Below, in pieces: positions 1-11,095 of a stretch of 64,000 nucleotides of DNA. Each line of letters begins with the position of its first letter. Position 1 is the stretch's first letter. The translations under genes and the position numbers were made by a program. The notes below the pieces were generated by a model. That model was not told the DNA's origin, searched no databases, and saw nothing but the letters and a program-made list of their open reading frames with translations. The stretch covers positions 868,001-932,000 of the forward strand of contig OY730169.1 in NCBI GenBank assembly GCA_963422465.1, given 5' to 3'. Origin of the DNA: Lichina pygmaea (lineage: Eukaryota > Ascomycota > Lichinomycetes > Lichinales > Lichinaceae).

Positions 1-1425
1 GTACGTACAGGACTGGTCATCATCATCATCCCCCCACGGCTGCCTCACACCAGATCTGAAAAAAGCCCCTTCCCGATGCCGGCCATCACCGTCACCGCCG
101 AGGCCGATGGTGCCATGACCGTTCTTCTCACAGGAAGCACCGGCTCTCTGGGCTCATACCTGCTGGACTCGCTCGTTCGCCAGCAGCACGTACGGAAGAT
201 CTACTGTCTCAACCGCGCCGAGGACGGCCTTGCGAGGCAGAAGATGGCGAGCGACGACCGACGGCTGGACACGACCGCTTGGGGCGAGGAGAGGGTCGAG
301 TTTCTCCACGTTGACCTGTCGCTGCCGATATTTGGGCTGAGCAGGAAGAAGTACGACCAACTGCTCCAAGAGAGCACCCACATCATCCGTGAGTCTGGGT
401 CCCCGTTCCTCTGTCCTTGTCTCTCGCGACTGACCACTCACCACACCACGCAGACAACCAGTGGCCAGTTAACTTCAACTGGGACCTCTCCTCGTTCGAG
501 CCTTCCATACGCGGCGTCCGGCATCTGCTGGACTTCTGCGTCGACTCGCCACAGTGCGTCGAGTTCCTGTTCGTGTCCACGATCGGAACAGTCAGCGAGG
601 TGGCAACGGAGCCGGTGGCCGAGAGCGCCAACCACGAGCTATCGCCGCGGCTCGGGGGCTACAGCGCGTCCAAGCTCATATGTGAGCTCATCATCGAGGA
701 GCACGTCAAGTCCACCGCCGGCCAGCAGCGAGCGGCCATCTGCCGGGTCGGACAGATCGCCGGACCGGCGCTGACGAGCGTTGGTATGTGGAACAAGCAG
801 GAGTGGCTGCCTACGGTGCGTTTCTCTCCTCGTTGGCTACCGTCTACCGTCGCGGTGGTGCGTACCGGACAGCTGACGAGATGTTACGCTGTGACAGATC
901 GTCGCGAGCTCGAAGCGCATGGGCCTGCTGCCATCCAGTCTTGGATCCTTGGATGTGGTCAACTGGGTTCCGGTGGATCTTCTGTCCGACATCATCTTGG
1001 AGCTTGCCCGTGTCGTCGTGCATCCTGATAGGCCTTCTGGCCAGAGCGGCTCGGCAGAGGTTGCCATATACCACGCCGTGAATCCGCATGGCGTCAGATG
1101 GGCAACGCTAGCCCCCACCGTCGCGGATATCATAGGTATCGAGCCCGACAACATCGTGTCCTGGAGCCAGTGGGTGGATGCGTTGCGACTCTCAGGGCAA
1201 GAGAAGGCGAGACCGGAGACGAACCCGGGCCTCAAGCTGCTGGACTTCTTCGAGTCGCTCGGCGGCGCAGGCCGACAGGGCGAAAAGCAGAATGGCAGCG
1301 GCGCCCCGGCGATGATGCCTCTGCTGGCGACCGAAATTTCTGCGGCCAGGAGCAAGACTCTGGCGTCGCTAAAAGCTGTAGGAACAGAGTGGATGGCCTT
1401 GTGGGTCAGGCAGATGGGGGTTTGA
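1..1425 (+). CDS. NRPS-like / adenylate-forming reductase, C-terminal thioester reductase domain (5' part outside window)
   Basis: Three exons: up to 388, 454-815 and 898-1425, ending in TGA. The family reduces a carrier-bound thioester (for example an aminoacyl or polyketide chain) to an aldehyde with NADPH. Counting from the Met at 76, the Rossmann motif TGSTGSLG is at residues 19-26. The junction of exons 1 and 2 rebuilds the HIIHNQWPVNFNW motif typical of this reductase family (residues about 102-115). The catalytic YxxxK is seen as YSASK at residues 174-178. The frame stays open upstream of 76 to base 1, so the Met at 76 is probably internal, and adenylation and carrier domains probably lie to the left. 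The reductase part is about 400 residues, normal for the domain. It could instead be a stand-alone reductase starting at 76, which I think less likely. No partner gene is visible to the right. Confidence 0.85.
389..453 (+). other. Intron 1 of the thioester reductase gene (65 bp)
   Basis: It starts GTGAGT and ends CAG, with a CTGAC branch-type motif at 430-434. Removing it restores the conserved HNxWPVNFN motif across the junction (phase 1), which decides the boundaries. Confidence 0.85.
816..897 (+). other. Intron 2 of the thioester reductase gene (82 bp)
   Basis: It starts GTGCGT and ends CAG, with CTGAC at 873-877. The join is in phase 0 and gives ...EWLPT|IVASSKRMG, a plausible continuation of the reductase fold. 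Confidence 0.8.
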
Positions 1426-2631
1426 AGGTGCCTGCGACCAGTACTCCGTATTAGTCACGAGGACGCTAAGCACAGTGGCCAGTAATATCCACATACGACA
1501 AGCTGACTACAGTATGGCTACACTGAACTATGACGGGGCTTACTACGAGGAGACACCGGACAACTGCCTAAGTTTTAGTCCCTGGTTCAATAAGAATCCC
1601 GCGTAGCTAGGAAGCGAAATCACTTTCGTGCGTCTACGGAGCAACTTTTTTCCGCTCCGAGGGCTGTCTAGTGTTCCACCCCCGAACAGTACGTACGTAA
1701 CCTACGGAGTACATACTGTACTTCGTACGTACTGCAACAAGTCCTGGTGGCTCTGCACCAGGCTGCGTGGGCCGAAGCTATTAGTCCAGGTAGCGAGGCA
1801 GACCAGGGCAGAAAAATTTCAAGTTAAACCTGACCTGAAAATTGCTTCTTCTCAGCAGTTTCAGCCGCTTAGTCTCTAAGTACGTTACGTACTTCCATAC
1901 CGGTGCGGGAGTACTCTGGAAGAAATCATTCACCAGGCCTTTTTAATGTTTTCACATTTTGTTTACCCAGTTGCTTGTACTCCACTGGGACCTCAGCCCT
2001 CACCGAATCAAGGCACCAGAAAACACACCTGGTACAGCCGCAAGCTCTCAAGAGAGGGGAGAAGTCTGCTCCATTGACAGGCCACGAGAGCTCGGGGATA
2101 CACTATCTCGGCCGACTAAGCTACGTCCACTAACTAAGCGAGCTAGCCGGCGGGCCCGCATGGGCCGCAACAACATCGCTCATCCTTGGACTTGAACCTT
2201 AAACAAAGAGAAAGACACCGCTCATCCTTTCGCCAACAGCTCTGTTGGCAGCTGGGGTCATACTCGTATATTTGAAGTGGCTCGACTCCACTTGGCGCTA
2301 GTCTCGGTAGCTCAAATCGTTCGCTTCTCTAGCTCTGTCATGCCTGTCTAACATACAAGTAAGCACTGCATGGTGAGAGAAGAGTCCGGCTTCACAGACC
2401 CCACAAGCCCCTAGTCCCATGCACAAGACACTTCCCAGAGCTATGCAGTGTGAGCTTACTCTTGGCCCCCCCCCCATCCCCAGAGAGAGAGTGTTGGTCT
2501 ATTGAACAAACACAACCTCTCTATGAACATCTCTTGATAAAATTGACTACTTCTGTACACACAAGTATTGATAGCTCTGGACCACAATAACTGAATAGAA
2601 ATCCAAGCACCTTATTTCATTGATTCCTCTG
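1426..2631. other. Intergenic stretch with no gene recognised
   Basis: This holds the 3' flank of the reductase gene and about 1.2 kb of non-coding DNA. Repeated short palindromes of the GTACGTAC / TACGGAGTAC type occur at 1439-1450, 1689-1735 and 1879-1895, and also at the left edge of the window. Such motifs are common in intergenic DNA of Sordariomycetes as I recall, but I cannot search for them here. The short open frames at 1628-1879 and 1903-2195 show no known motif or start context. Composition becomes more AT-rich towards the transposon cluster. Confidence 0.5.
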
Positions 2632-2959
2632 TGTTAAGGGCCAGTCCACGTTCACACAGAATGTGGGTGGTCCGTGTGTCTTTGACAAGGAGGGCAGGGA
2701 CTCAATAGATGAATAGCAAGTGGGGTAACTCTCTTGCTATTATTGTTGGTTTGTTGTGTGTTCAGCCTGGAGAGCTATTCTCTCCGGCTACCTGGGTTCT
2801 CTTATATACAGAAGCCTGAGGGGGGGGGGTCCTCCCTGAGGGGTATCAGCTTTCTGTGTGGCAGAGTTGGATGAGGAGCGCTCTCCTCTGCCACCTCTGC
2901 CACCAGGTCGGGTGAACATTGTTCTGTGTACCTCTGTACACTCACTTAGGTCAGCTCAG
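2632..2959 (-). repeat. Family A Gypsy LTR, minus orientation, left arm of a head-to-head pair
   Basis: It matches the LTR at 59281-59693 in reverse orientation, including the TGTTAAGGGCCAG edge and the conserved block next to the internal region. It is old and shows many transitions relative to the younger copies. It abuts a plus-strand LTR so that the two form a large inverted repeat. Confidence 0.85.
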
Positions 2960-3310
2960 TGTTAAGGCCCAGGCCGGAACGGCTGAGCTGACCTAAGCAA
3001 GTGTACAGAGGTGTATGGAACAATGTTCACCTGACCTGGTGGCAGAGGTGGCAGAGATGTGATGAGCTCTGCCAACTCTGCCACACAGAAAAGCTGATAC
3101 CCCTTGGGGAGGACCCCCCCCCCTCAGGCTCCTGTATATAAGAAGACCCAGATAGCCAGAGAGGATAGCTCTTCAGACTGAACACACATTACAAGCAATA
3201 ATAGCAAGAGAGTTACTCCACTTGCTATTCATCTATTGAGTCCCTGCCCTCCTCAGTCAAAGATGTAAAGACCACCCATATTCTGTGTGAACATGGACTG
3301 GCCTTTAATA
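2960..3310 (+). repeat. Family A Gypsy 5' LTR, plus orientation, right arm of the pair
   Basis: It starts TGTTAAGGCC and ends just before the leader GTTTCAGCCTC that follows the LTR in every family A copy here. It contains a TATA motif (TGTATATAAG, near 3133) preceded by a nested hairpin with GTGGCAGAG / CTCTGCCAC arms (about 3039-3084). Confidence 0.85.
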
Positions 3311-4751
3311 GTTTCAGCCTCTAATATATAGGACACCAGCTCAATACAATAGCAGATCTACACAGCCCTACCCCTTCACAGACAGGCTGAACTTAGACTG
3401 CACCCCTGGTGCAAGCCCAGGCACCACCTGTCACTACCACCCTTACCTTACCTCCAAAGCTGTTGAAGGTAGGTATGCTGAAGAGGTACAATAGATCACA
3501 AGGGGGATTGGAGCTATTCTTCTCTCAGCTTAAGGTTTACTACAGATTCAACACCACACAATTCCTGATGGAACAGGAGAAAGTGCTATTCACAGTCTCC
3601 TACCTGGACAGACTGACATTCACCTGGTTCAACATCTACCTATAAGACTTCCTCAACAACAAGGAAAATCCTGCAAGTATAGAGACCATGACACAGCAGG
3701 TTATTGGAAGTTTCTCAACCTTCAAGACCCAGATGAAGAAGACCTTCAGAGCTATTGACAAAGAACAAGACACAGAACAAAAGCTCCAAGCACTACAGCA
3801 GATAGGGTCAGTATCAGACATTGCAGTGAAGTTCTAACAGCTGTCAGTAAGAACACAGTGGGGAGACAGTGCCTTGACTACACTATTCTACCAAGCCCTC
3901 AAGGAACAAGTCAAGGATGACATCACACAAGAAGACTGACCCACTGATCTTGAAGACATGATTGACACAGTGGTATGTATCAACAACTGACAGTTCAAAC
4001 AAGAACTTGAGAAGTGAGGCAAGCATGTGAAGCCATGGAGTAAAAACAACACCAGCACAGAACAAGTACAGTCTGATGCCTATGGAAATCAACATAACAA
4101 CACCACAGGTAACAAAGAAGAAAGAAACACAGAAGTTTGCCAGAAAGTAGGACACCTCACAGCCAAGTGCCAAAGTAAGAGAAAAGAAGAAGGCAAGGGT
4201 AAGCAGTTGAATACCACTAGTGCCTGGAAGGACAAAGACATCCAGGAGCCAACAAGAGCTCCCAGAGGCATGCTACCCATGAACTGGTCAGAAGTGACAC
4301 TCCTTGGACAGGAGGACAATCTTAAACAGTATATTGAAAAATTAGAGAACAATCTGCAGAAATCATTGGAGGATCTGCACATAGTCCAAGATCAGATCAA
4401 CAAGGTTTACTGGGAGGATGACCTGATCTCTGAATTTGACACAACAGACTACAAGATTGATATAACCAGTATGCCACCAGTTCCCAAGATACTAATACTC
4501 CAACAACAGAATATGACCTTGTTGGAGACTGGTGAAGCAAGGGTGATGTGATAGGTGAACAACACTATCAGTATCTCACAGCCCCAAGACACCACAACAC
4601 AAGTGGACCTTCACCAGACTACAACACCAGCCTGTGGACACCCCTACTGGAAAGAGTGTGAAGACCACCACTGCAAGGAACACCTTCTGGAAAAAAGAAG
4701 AAAGAAACACTTTCCTGGCCCAGAGCACTACAAGAAGGCCTGGAGTATCTT
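3311..4751 (+). mobile_element. Old family A chromovirus fragment, leader and gag region
   Basis: This fossil Ty3/Gypsy fragment follows directly from the LTR at 2960-3310. The leader and the gag-type protein region align along their length with the younger copies at 59694-61276 and 26436-24854 (minus). It is heavily decayed with many breaks, and the changes look mostly like transitions at former CpG sites. The fragment stops where a LINE tail begins (4752), so pol and the 3' LTR are not joined to it. A second old family A piece in the opposite orientation lies at 10057-11095 and may come from the same insertion, but this cannot be shown. Confidence 0.8.
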
Positions 4752-6184
4752 TTATTTTATTTTATTCTTACTCTGATTTGGCTGGTGAGCCATGCAGAAC
4801 TTCTAGATACATACTTTTTTTTCCCAGAAAACCTTTGAAGGAATAAAAACTGAGACTTGGGAAAGACTAGGGAATTATCTGGGAGAATATGCAGTGTCTG
4901 GAGAAAATAAAATCACAGAGATGATAGGTTTTCTGGTAAGAGTTGGTGTGCTAAGTTAAACTGGTCTAGTCTTTTCAAAGACATAAACCAGAGAAGAAAT
5001 TCTTTAAGCACTTTAGGTTTTTGAAGTAAAGTAGAGAAATTGTAGGAAAGAAAAGTGGCTTGCTGTCTTTGAGTAAGAAACTTGTTACAAGAGAAAGTGA
5101 TATGTTGAGCAGTCTCTTCTCCAAAACCACAGGAACATAGAGGGGATTGGAAGTCTGGAACATTTGCTCTGAAAAGAAAGCTGGCTAGTCCTATCCTTGC
5201 TGATAGAATCTGCAAGTAAAGACTAGCTTCAGCTTTTCTCAAGTCTTTGAAAAATTTGAGATTTTTCCTTTGGGGTAGTCTGCAAAATAGCTCCCAGACT
5301 GGAGAACACTTCTGTCTGTTTGCCTGCCATCTGGCTTCCCACTCTTTCTGAAACACTTCTTGAAATTGTTTCTTAGAGTAATCTTGGTTAGTGGTTAGTT
5401 CTTCTAGCCATCTTGCTATCCAGTTAGGTGTGACAGTAGACAGAGACTTTGGAGATGTTCTCAGAGTAGAAACAAAAACAGTGATCTGGGAAAAGAGCTT
5501 ATAGAGAAGTGAGGAGAGAGAATTAGAAGAAGTATTAGAAAAATAGAAAGATTGTAGGAAAGTTGCTGTTCTGAATTTGAAATAAAGATCAAGAGGTGGT
5601 AGGAATAGTTCTCCTTCAATAAGAAATGTAGGAGTAGCTTTGAAGACACCTCCTATAGTTTTTAGACACTTAGTCTGGAAAAGATTTAGAGAAGAAATAT
5701 TAGAAGGTTTTTTGTGGGGATTGAACCAGACTCCTACTGCATAGCTGAGAAGTGATCTCAGTATTGCAGTGTAGACAAGTCTAGCAGAGAGAACAGGTAG
5801 ACCCCATGTAGAAAAAGTAGTTCTGGAAAGTGCTGAGAAAAACTTGGAAGCTTTCTGTAACATGATTTTCTGGTGTTTTTTCCAGAGAAGCTTGGAATCA
5901 TAGTGTAGTCCCAGAATACGCACTTCTTTCTTAGGCTGTAGTACCACTTCTCCAAGACTTAGACTGAGCTGAAGATTATCTGTTCTTCTTCTAGAAAAAT
6001 GGAGAAGTTCATACTTTTCAGGTGCAAACTTCATTCCATGTTTTCTTGCCCAGTCTAAACACTTGGAGTGAGTAGACTTTAGCTTCAGGAGATTGCTTTT
6101 AAGAGAAGGGGAAAATGCCAGAAGGTTTGTATCATCTGCAAAGCCCAGAGCTGATACACCTTTCTCTGGTGTATGAACAATATT
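4752..6184 (-). mobile_element. Tad1-clade LINE, subfamily gamma, 3' fragment
   Basis: A T-rich tail (complement of TAAAA repeats) at 4752-4770 marks the LINE 3' end. The sequence then matches the gamma LINE at 42357-43795 almost base for base, up to the GGTGTATGAACAATATT block in the middle of the reverse transcriptase. At 6184 it is cut by a U module facing the other way. The left flank is family A gag. Confidence 0.88.
4913..6184 (-). pseudogene. LINE ORF2 C-terminal part (reverse transcriptase core to zinc motif), 5' truncated
   Basis: The translated LINE part begins at VHTPEKGVSALGFADDTNLL, which contains the catalytic F-A-D-D of the reverse transcriptase. It continues through thumb-like sequence to the C-terminal cysteine/histidine motif CSCGFGEETAQHITFSC and the end ...LLPENLSSL. 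The open frame runs about 90 bases further into the U module (to 6274), but that extension is chance. The upstream fingers and the endonuclease are absent. The copy is a dead fragment of a non-LTR retrotransposon. Confidence 0.82.
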
Positions 6185-7301
6185 GGCCTGCAACGACTCG
6201 AACCTCCACGTGGTGCAGGCTGGGAACCTCAGGGCAGTCGATGGCGGGCGGCTTCCCAGGCTGCTCGTAGTCACTGCACCGAGAGCTAATCAAGTCACCG
6301 GTCGAGCTGCTGGTGTTGCAGAGCGACAGGCCACCGGAGGTGTCGCGCAGGCACTCTGGACACTCCCGTGAAACAGCTACAGCAGAACAGAGGACTGCGA
6401 CCAAGCTTGGGAGATGAAAACCACCTGACAGATGACTACTGTGTACACTACAGCCTGAAGCCAGCCCCACAGCTGGTGGATGTGAAGTCTAGGCGTCTGA
6501 TAGGGCACCTCTGGAGTAGTTGAGAGGAGTTCTCATCACGTCACCCTCCTAGCAGAGTCTCCAGCTAACACGTGAGGATCTGCTAGAGGGGGAGTGGCCT
6601 TGGCACCACGGCGTTGTTAATCGAACACAGACCACCTGTTAAGGAAGAAGAGTGGTCGTACGAGGAGACATCACCGCTCCAGTGCCTAAGGGCTGTGTGA
6701 TAGCCAAAGTGCTGGCTTGATGGTTTTGCCTAAGGCCTTGCCACAAAGTCTCTTCGTACAATCCACAATCTGGGGCCAGGGGACTGGGTTATCCAGTGGG
6801 CCAACAGGTGCAACCGGGGCCCCACAGACGACAGCGGACCAAGGAGAACTCCTCCCTACTTGGTTAGTGGGCTGGAAAGGTGGCCCTGCAGGTGCTGGCA
6901 CAGTCTGCAGAGTCCGTAAGGCCTGCGAGGCATGGTCGGCCTTTGTACAAGAGATCTGCGAAGGTAACACAAAACAGTTAACAACTGCGAGGCGTGGCAT
7001 ATAATGGCAGTGACGGAGGTAGGGCCTGGGCCTACTACGAGACTGTCTATATGGCCTGAGAGGACGGATGCGCATGCCAGTTCGTACGGAGTGCAGGCTT
7101 AGGCTGCAAACGACAAGCTCAGGGAGCAAACTACAGTTGGAGCGTGGGCTCTGGGCTGGTGACCCAGCGCTCCGAAGCAGGATCCCAGGGGTGAGCACGT
7201 ACAGCGGAGTGCAAGAGACCTCGGGACTGTGGGAAAGCGTGGTAGAGACCCTGTGGGGGGGTGCCAACTCTACACTATGTTCTGGTATAGTACGACTGTG
7301 G
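6185..7301 (+). mobile_element. U module, copy 1 (5' partner of a LINE chimera)
   Basis: This is a 1.1 kb unit found four times here (6185, 40825 partial and inverted, 48864, 53629). It begins GGCCTGC and ends ...CTGTGG(CC). No protein frame is conserved between copies, so it is probably non-coding. Its last part can fold into a hairpin (ACTAT...ATAGT at 7275-7292) that contains an ATG at 7277. Copy 1 differs from copies 3 and 4 at roughly one position in seven by eye. The arrangement resembles the WEIRD module joined to truncated MGL LINEs (MINE) in Magnaporthe; this is resemblance of structure, not a proven homology. Confidence 0.75.
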
Positions 7302-9879
7302 TTCATGGGTCTGACCACAGACCTGTACTAACCTGCCTGGACCTGGATCCTCCAAGGAAAATCTGGAAACCAGAAAGAAACTGGAGAACACTGGACTCAA
7401 ACCTTGCAAGAGTAGAGTGTGAGAAGCTACACCTGCCCTTCCACTTCCAAGACAAATATGAAGTGGATAAGTACTTGGAGTATCTTGACAACTTTCTCCA
7501 AGAAATAGCAAGCAAATCCACACAGCTCCAGAAGCAATCTGGCCACTCAGTTCTCTGGTGGAATCAAGAGATCCAAAACAAGGTTAAAGAGGAAAGAAGA
7601 GTAAGAAGAAAAGTGCAAAAAAGGCAAGCAAGTCAAGAGGAACTTGAGCAAGCAACTAAGCTCAAGAAAAAGGCAGTCAGAGATGGAAAACAGAACACTT
7701 TCAGACACCAAATCCATGAGCTGGCCAGCTCTTCAAACTTCTGGAAGCTTGCAAAGTGGGGAAAGTCCAAAGCCAACAAGACTCCTGATCTTCCTCTGGT
7801 TCCTGACCTGGAAACACAAGAAGGAATAGCCAAAACCTTTGAGGAAAAGACTAAAGCCTTCTCACAGCAGTTCTTTCCAAAAGCTCTAGTTCCAGAACCA
7901 GGCTCAGAAAGCTCCCAGACTATCTCTGAGATACAGCTCTCCCAGGAGGTAACATGTGAAGAAGTGGAGCAAATTCTGGCCAAGAAGAAACCTTTCACAG
8001 CAGGAGGGAGAGATAAGCTGCCAAATGGATTTCTGAGAGCTCTGGGGCCTAGGTTCTGCCAAGCTCTAGCTATTCTGACTTCAACATGCTGGAAACTAGA
8101 GTACTTCCCTGAAAGATTTAAGAGTGCAAAAACAGTCTGCTTGAGGAAACCTGGCAAGGGAACCTACAATCAAGCTAAAGCCTGGCGCTCTATAGGTCTG
8201 CTAAACACAACAGGCAAGCTGATGGAAGCTATTGCTGCAGCCAGACTAAGCAAGATAGCAGAAGAAGCTGGACTATTGCCAGATATCCAGATGGGCTTTA
8301 GGAAAGGAAGATCCACAGAAGCAGCACTTTTCCTTCTAACCTCCCAAGTGGAAAAGTCTGGAAGGAAGGCATGGTTGCATCCCTACTCTCACTGGATATC
8401 TCAGGAGCCTATGACAGAGTTCTCCCCAAGATACTACAGCAAATTCTGAAAAGAAAAGGAATACCTGCCTGGCTAGCTTCCTGGATCTACTCCTTCTGTG
8501 ATAAGTGCTCTACCACTCTTGTCTTTGATGATTCTGAGTCTTGTTCAATTCCTATTCATTGTGGAGTTCCTCAAGGTTCTCCATTATCCCCTATTCTTTT
8601 TCTATTCTACATTTCTGAATTGCATGAGACTGTGCATACTCTCTCTTCTGGTGTATCTGCCCTGGGGTTTGCAGATGATACAAATCTGCTTGCTTTTGGT
8701 CACTCCTTGAAAAGTAACCTTCTGAAGTTAAAGAACACACACCTCAAATGTCTATCATGGGCTGCAAGACATGGAATGGTCTTCTCTCCTGAGAAATATA
8801 AAATACTTCATTTTTCCAGAAGAAGATCAGACAATCTTCAGCTCAAGCTCAGACTGGGGAATGTGATTCTCAAACCAAAAGAAGAAGTGCGAGTACTTGG
8901 AGTGTATCTAGATGCAAAGCTCCACTGGCACAAACACCAGAGGATTATTCTTCAAAAAGTACAGAAAGCACTCTCTTCTCTTTCTAGAACTTCCTATTCT
9001 ACTTGGGGCTTTCCAGTTCACACATCACGTCTGGTGTACACTGCTATACTGAGATCTCTACTGAGCTATACAGTGGGGATCTGGTTTAACCCTCTAAGAA
9101 AATCCTCCAATATCTCTTCTCTTGTTTCATTTCAAAACAGATGCCTAAGACTTATTGGGGGTGCCTTGAAAGCCACTCCTTCTTTTCTATTAGAGAGTGA
9201 GCTTTTTCTTCTACCTCTAGACCTATACTTTAAATTTCGCACTGCCTGTTTTCTTTCTTCTATTCAAAACTCCCCTCTCAAATACTTTCTTGACAGTATC
9301 TTTTCCACTATTTCCAGCTATGCCTCTCTCTTGAAGAAACCTTTAAAGGAATCCTCAACTATCTCTCCTAAGTGGAAATTCACTTGGTTAAGTCAAATAA
9401 CTACTAACCAGGCTAGTTCAAAGAAAGAACTACAAAAGCTCTTTACTAAAGAGTGGGAAGACCAATGGGAAGAGAAGAAAAGAAGAAGCTATCCAGGCTG
9501 GCAGACTTTCTGTCAAAAGCCACACAAAAACAATCTGAAGCTCTACAAAGAGTTACAGAAAGCTGAGGCAAGTCTGCTACTGCAAATCAGGACTGGAAGA
9601 ATTGGTCTGGCAAGTTTTCTTTTCAGAGCTGGAGTTCCTGACTTCCCTACCCCACTATGTGTGTGTGGCCAAGCAGAAGAAACTGCAAAACATATCACCT
9701 CTTCATGCTCTCTTTATTCAAGACAAAGACAACAAGTCTCTTTTAATCCCCAAGACTTCACCACTATTATTTCAAACCCAGAGCTACTACAGAAGTTCTT
9801 GTACTGGTTTATGTCTTTGAAAAGACTAAACCAGTTTAATCTAGCTTTCAAACTCCACTATTCCCAATCCAATACCTAG
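7277..9879 (+). pseudogene. Chimeric LINE ORF2: U leader plus reverse transcriptase (one frameshift)
   Basis: From the ATG at 7277 the frame reads MFWYSTTVV and passes into LINE sequence HGSDHRPVLTCLD. It continues through the linker and the reverse transcriptase: RT start QAKAWRSIGLLNT, GFRKGRSTEAAL, then SGAYDRVLP, GVPQGSPLSPILF and GFADDTNLL. It ends with the motif CVCGQAEETAKHITSSC and a stop at 9879. One base is missing near 8352 in a run of A (four here, five in the sister copy at 54941-54946), which splits the frame at about 8350-8450. The AP endonuclease is almost wholly absent. If translated without the slip it would give a protein of about 860 residues with RT but no nuclease. Confidence 0.8.
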
Positions 9880-10056
9880 ATTCTCTTCTCTTACCAGAAA
9901 CTTCAAGATTTCTTTTGTTACATTCCCTAGTCACACCCTGCCTTCAGTTTTTATCCCTTCAAAGGTTTTCTGAAGGAGTTCACTATTAGCTAGAAGATCT
10001 GCATGGCTGTAAAGCTACTACCAGTGTAAGAATCAAATAAAAAAATAAAAAAAAAT
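7302..10056 (+). mobile_element. LINE subfamily beta, 5' truncated, 3' part of U-LINE chimera 1
   Basis: LINE sequence starts inside ORF2 at the end of the endonuclease domain (HGSDHRPV) directly after the U module. It runs to an A-rich tail at 10035-10056. The 3' untranslated part has the conserved small hairpin TGGCT-gtaa-AGCTA at 10004-10017. It is about 99 percent identical by eye to the beta LINE at 54755-56651. I see no target-site duplication: the left flank is a LINE and the right flank is old family A sequence. Confidence 0.88.
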
Positions 10057-11095
10057 CAGGTCACCTGCTGAGTGTGTGTACTCATGTGTTTTCTGATCCT
10101 TTTTGATAGAAGATCTGGAAGTTATATAAAGCTAATAGCTCTGCCTATTGGACTTGCCATCTGTTTAGCTTCTTTGTTATTATGAAGTAAGCTAAATTCT
10201 TATAGTCTGAGTACACATCTACTGTGTACTTCACTCCTTCCAGGTAAGGTCTCCATTTCTGGAATATATCAACAATCACTAACAGCTTCTTGTCATAAAC
10301 ATTATATCTGAGTTCTGAGCCAGAGAACTTTCTTGATTAGTATATGACAGGATATAAGTAGTTTTTGGTGTCTGGTTAATACAAGCAAGACTTAAGTACT
10401 TGGTCTGAGGCATCTGTCTCCATGATGATCTGTTGTCCAGGATTAAATGATGCCAGTATAGGTGCAGATGTGAACTTCTCTTTCAGCTTCTAGAACACTC
10501 TTTCTTGGCTGTTCCCCTATGTGAAGGTTTCTCTCTTCTTTGTTAATTCAGTCAAGAGTACGGCTGTCCTTGAGTACTTCTTGATGAATTGTCAGTAGAA
10601 GTTCAAAAATCCTAGGAAGGATTAGACTTTCTTAAAGTTCTTAAGTGTCAGCCAGTTTTGTACTACTGCTGTCTTCAAGTTGTCTATATAGATTCCTTCT
10701 GTTGTTAGGATTAATCCCAAGTACTCCACTTTCTTTGTGTGGAAAACACTCTTATCAAGGTGTAACCTTATTCCTACTTCTTGGAGTACATGTAGAATCT
10801 TCTTGACATACTTTTTGTACTTCTCCAAAGTTCTATTAGTGTAGACCAAGATATCATCAATATAAGTGGTAACAAACATATCCAGGTATTGTTGGAGGAT
10901 AGTGTTAATAAGTGATTACAATATTGCCAGTGTATTTGTAAGACTGAATAGTATAACAGTATACTTGTAATACCTGTACCTTGTATAAAAAGCCATTTTC
11001 TATTCTTCACTATCTTTCATTCTAACCAGGTTGAAAGTACCTCAGATATTGAAGTTGGTGAACTACTTGGCTTCTTGGATTCAGTCCTGAATTTC
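10057..11095 (-). mobile_element. Old family A chromovirus fragment (pol: reverse transcriptase to RNase H)
   Basis: It aligns with the internal part of the younger element at 22870-23905, from the region after RNase H (right of the LINE tail) back into the RT. It carries many transitions and almost no CpG. It is a fossil with many breaks and is bounded on both sides by LINE ends. Confidence 0.82.

Noticed and set aside
837-1355. Long minus-strand open frame over the reductase gene
   Set aside because: It is a shadow of the GC-rich coding strand. The plus strand carries conserved reductase motifs and good splice sites.
1903-2195. Two overlapping short frames as possible small host genes
   Set aside because: No motif, no convincing start context and no homologue recognised. 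They lie in low-complexity intergenic sequence near the transposon border.
4752-6184. 5' inversion of one LINE by twin priming (with 7302-10056 as the other half)
   Set aside because: The minus piece has its own 3' tail and belongs to a different subfamily (gamma against beta), so the two are not halves of one LINE.
6185-6230. tRNA-like B box (GGTTCGAGTC on the minus strand) at the start of the U module, suggesting a tRNA-derived SINE
   Set aside because: The T stem pairs poorly, no matching acceptor or A box is found at the right distance, and copies 3 and 4 do not keep the B box.
6717-7004. Open frame within the U module, possibly a U-encoded protein
   Set aside because: The frame is not conserved in copies 3 and 4, where other frames are open. 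The module looks non-coding apart from its terminal ATG.
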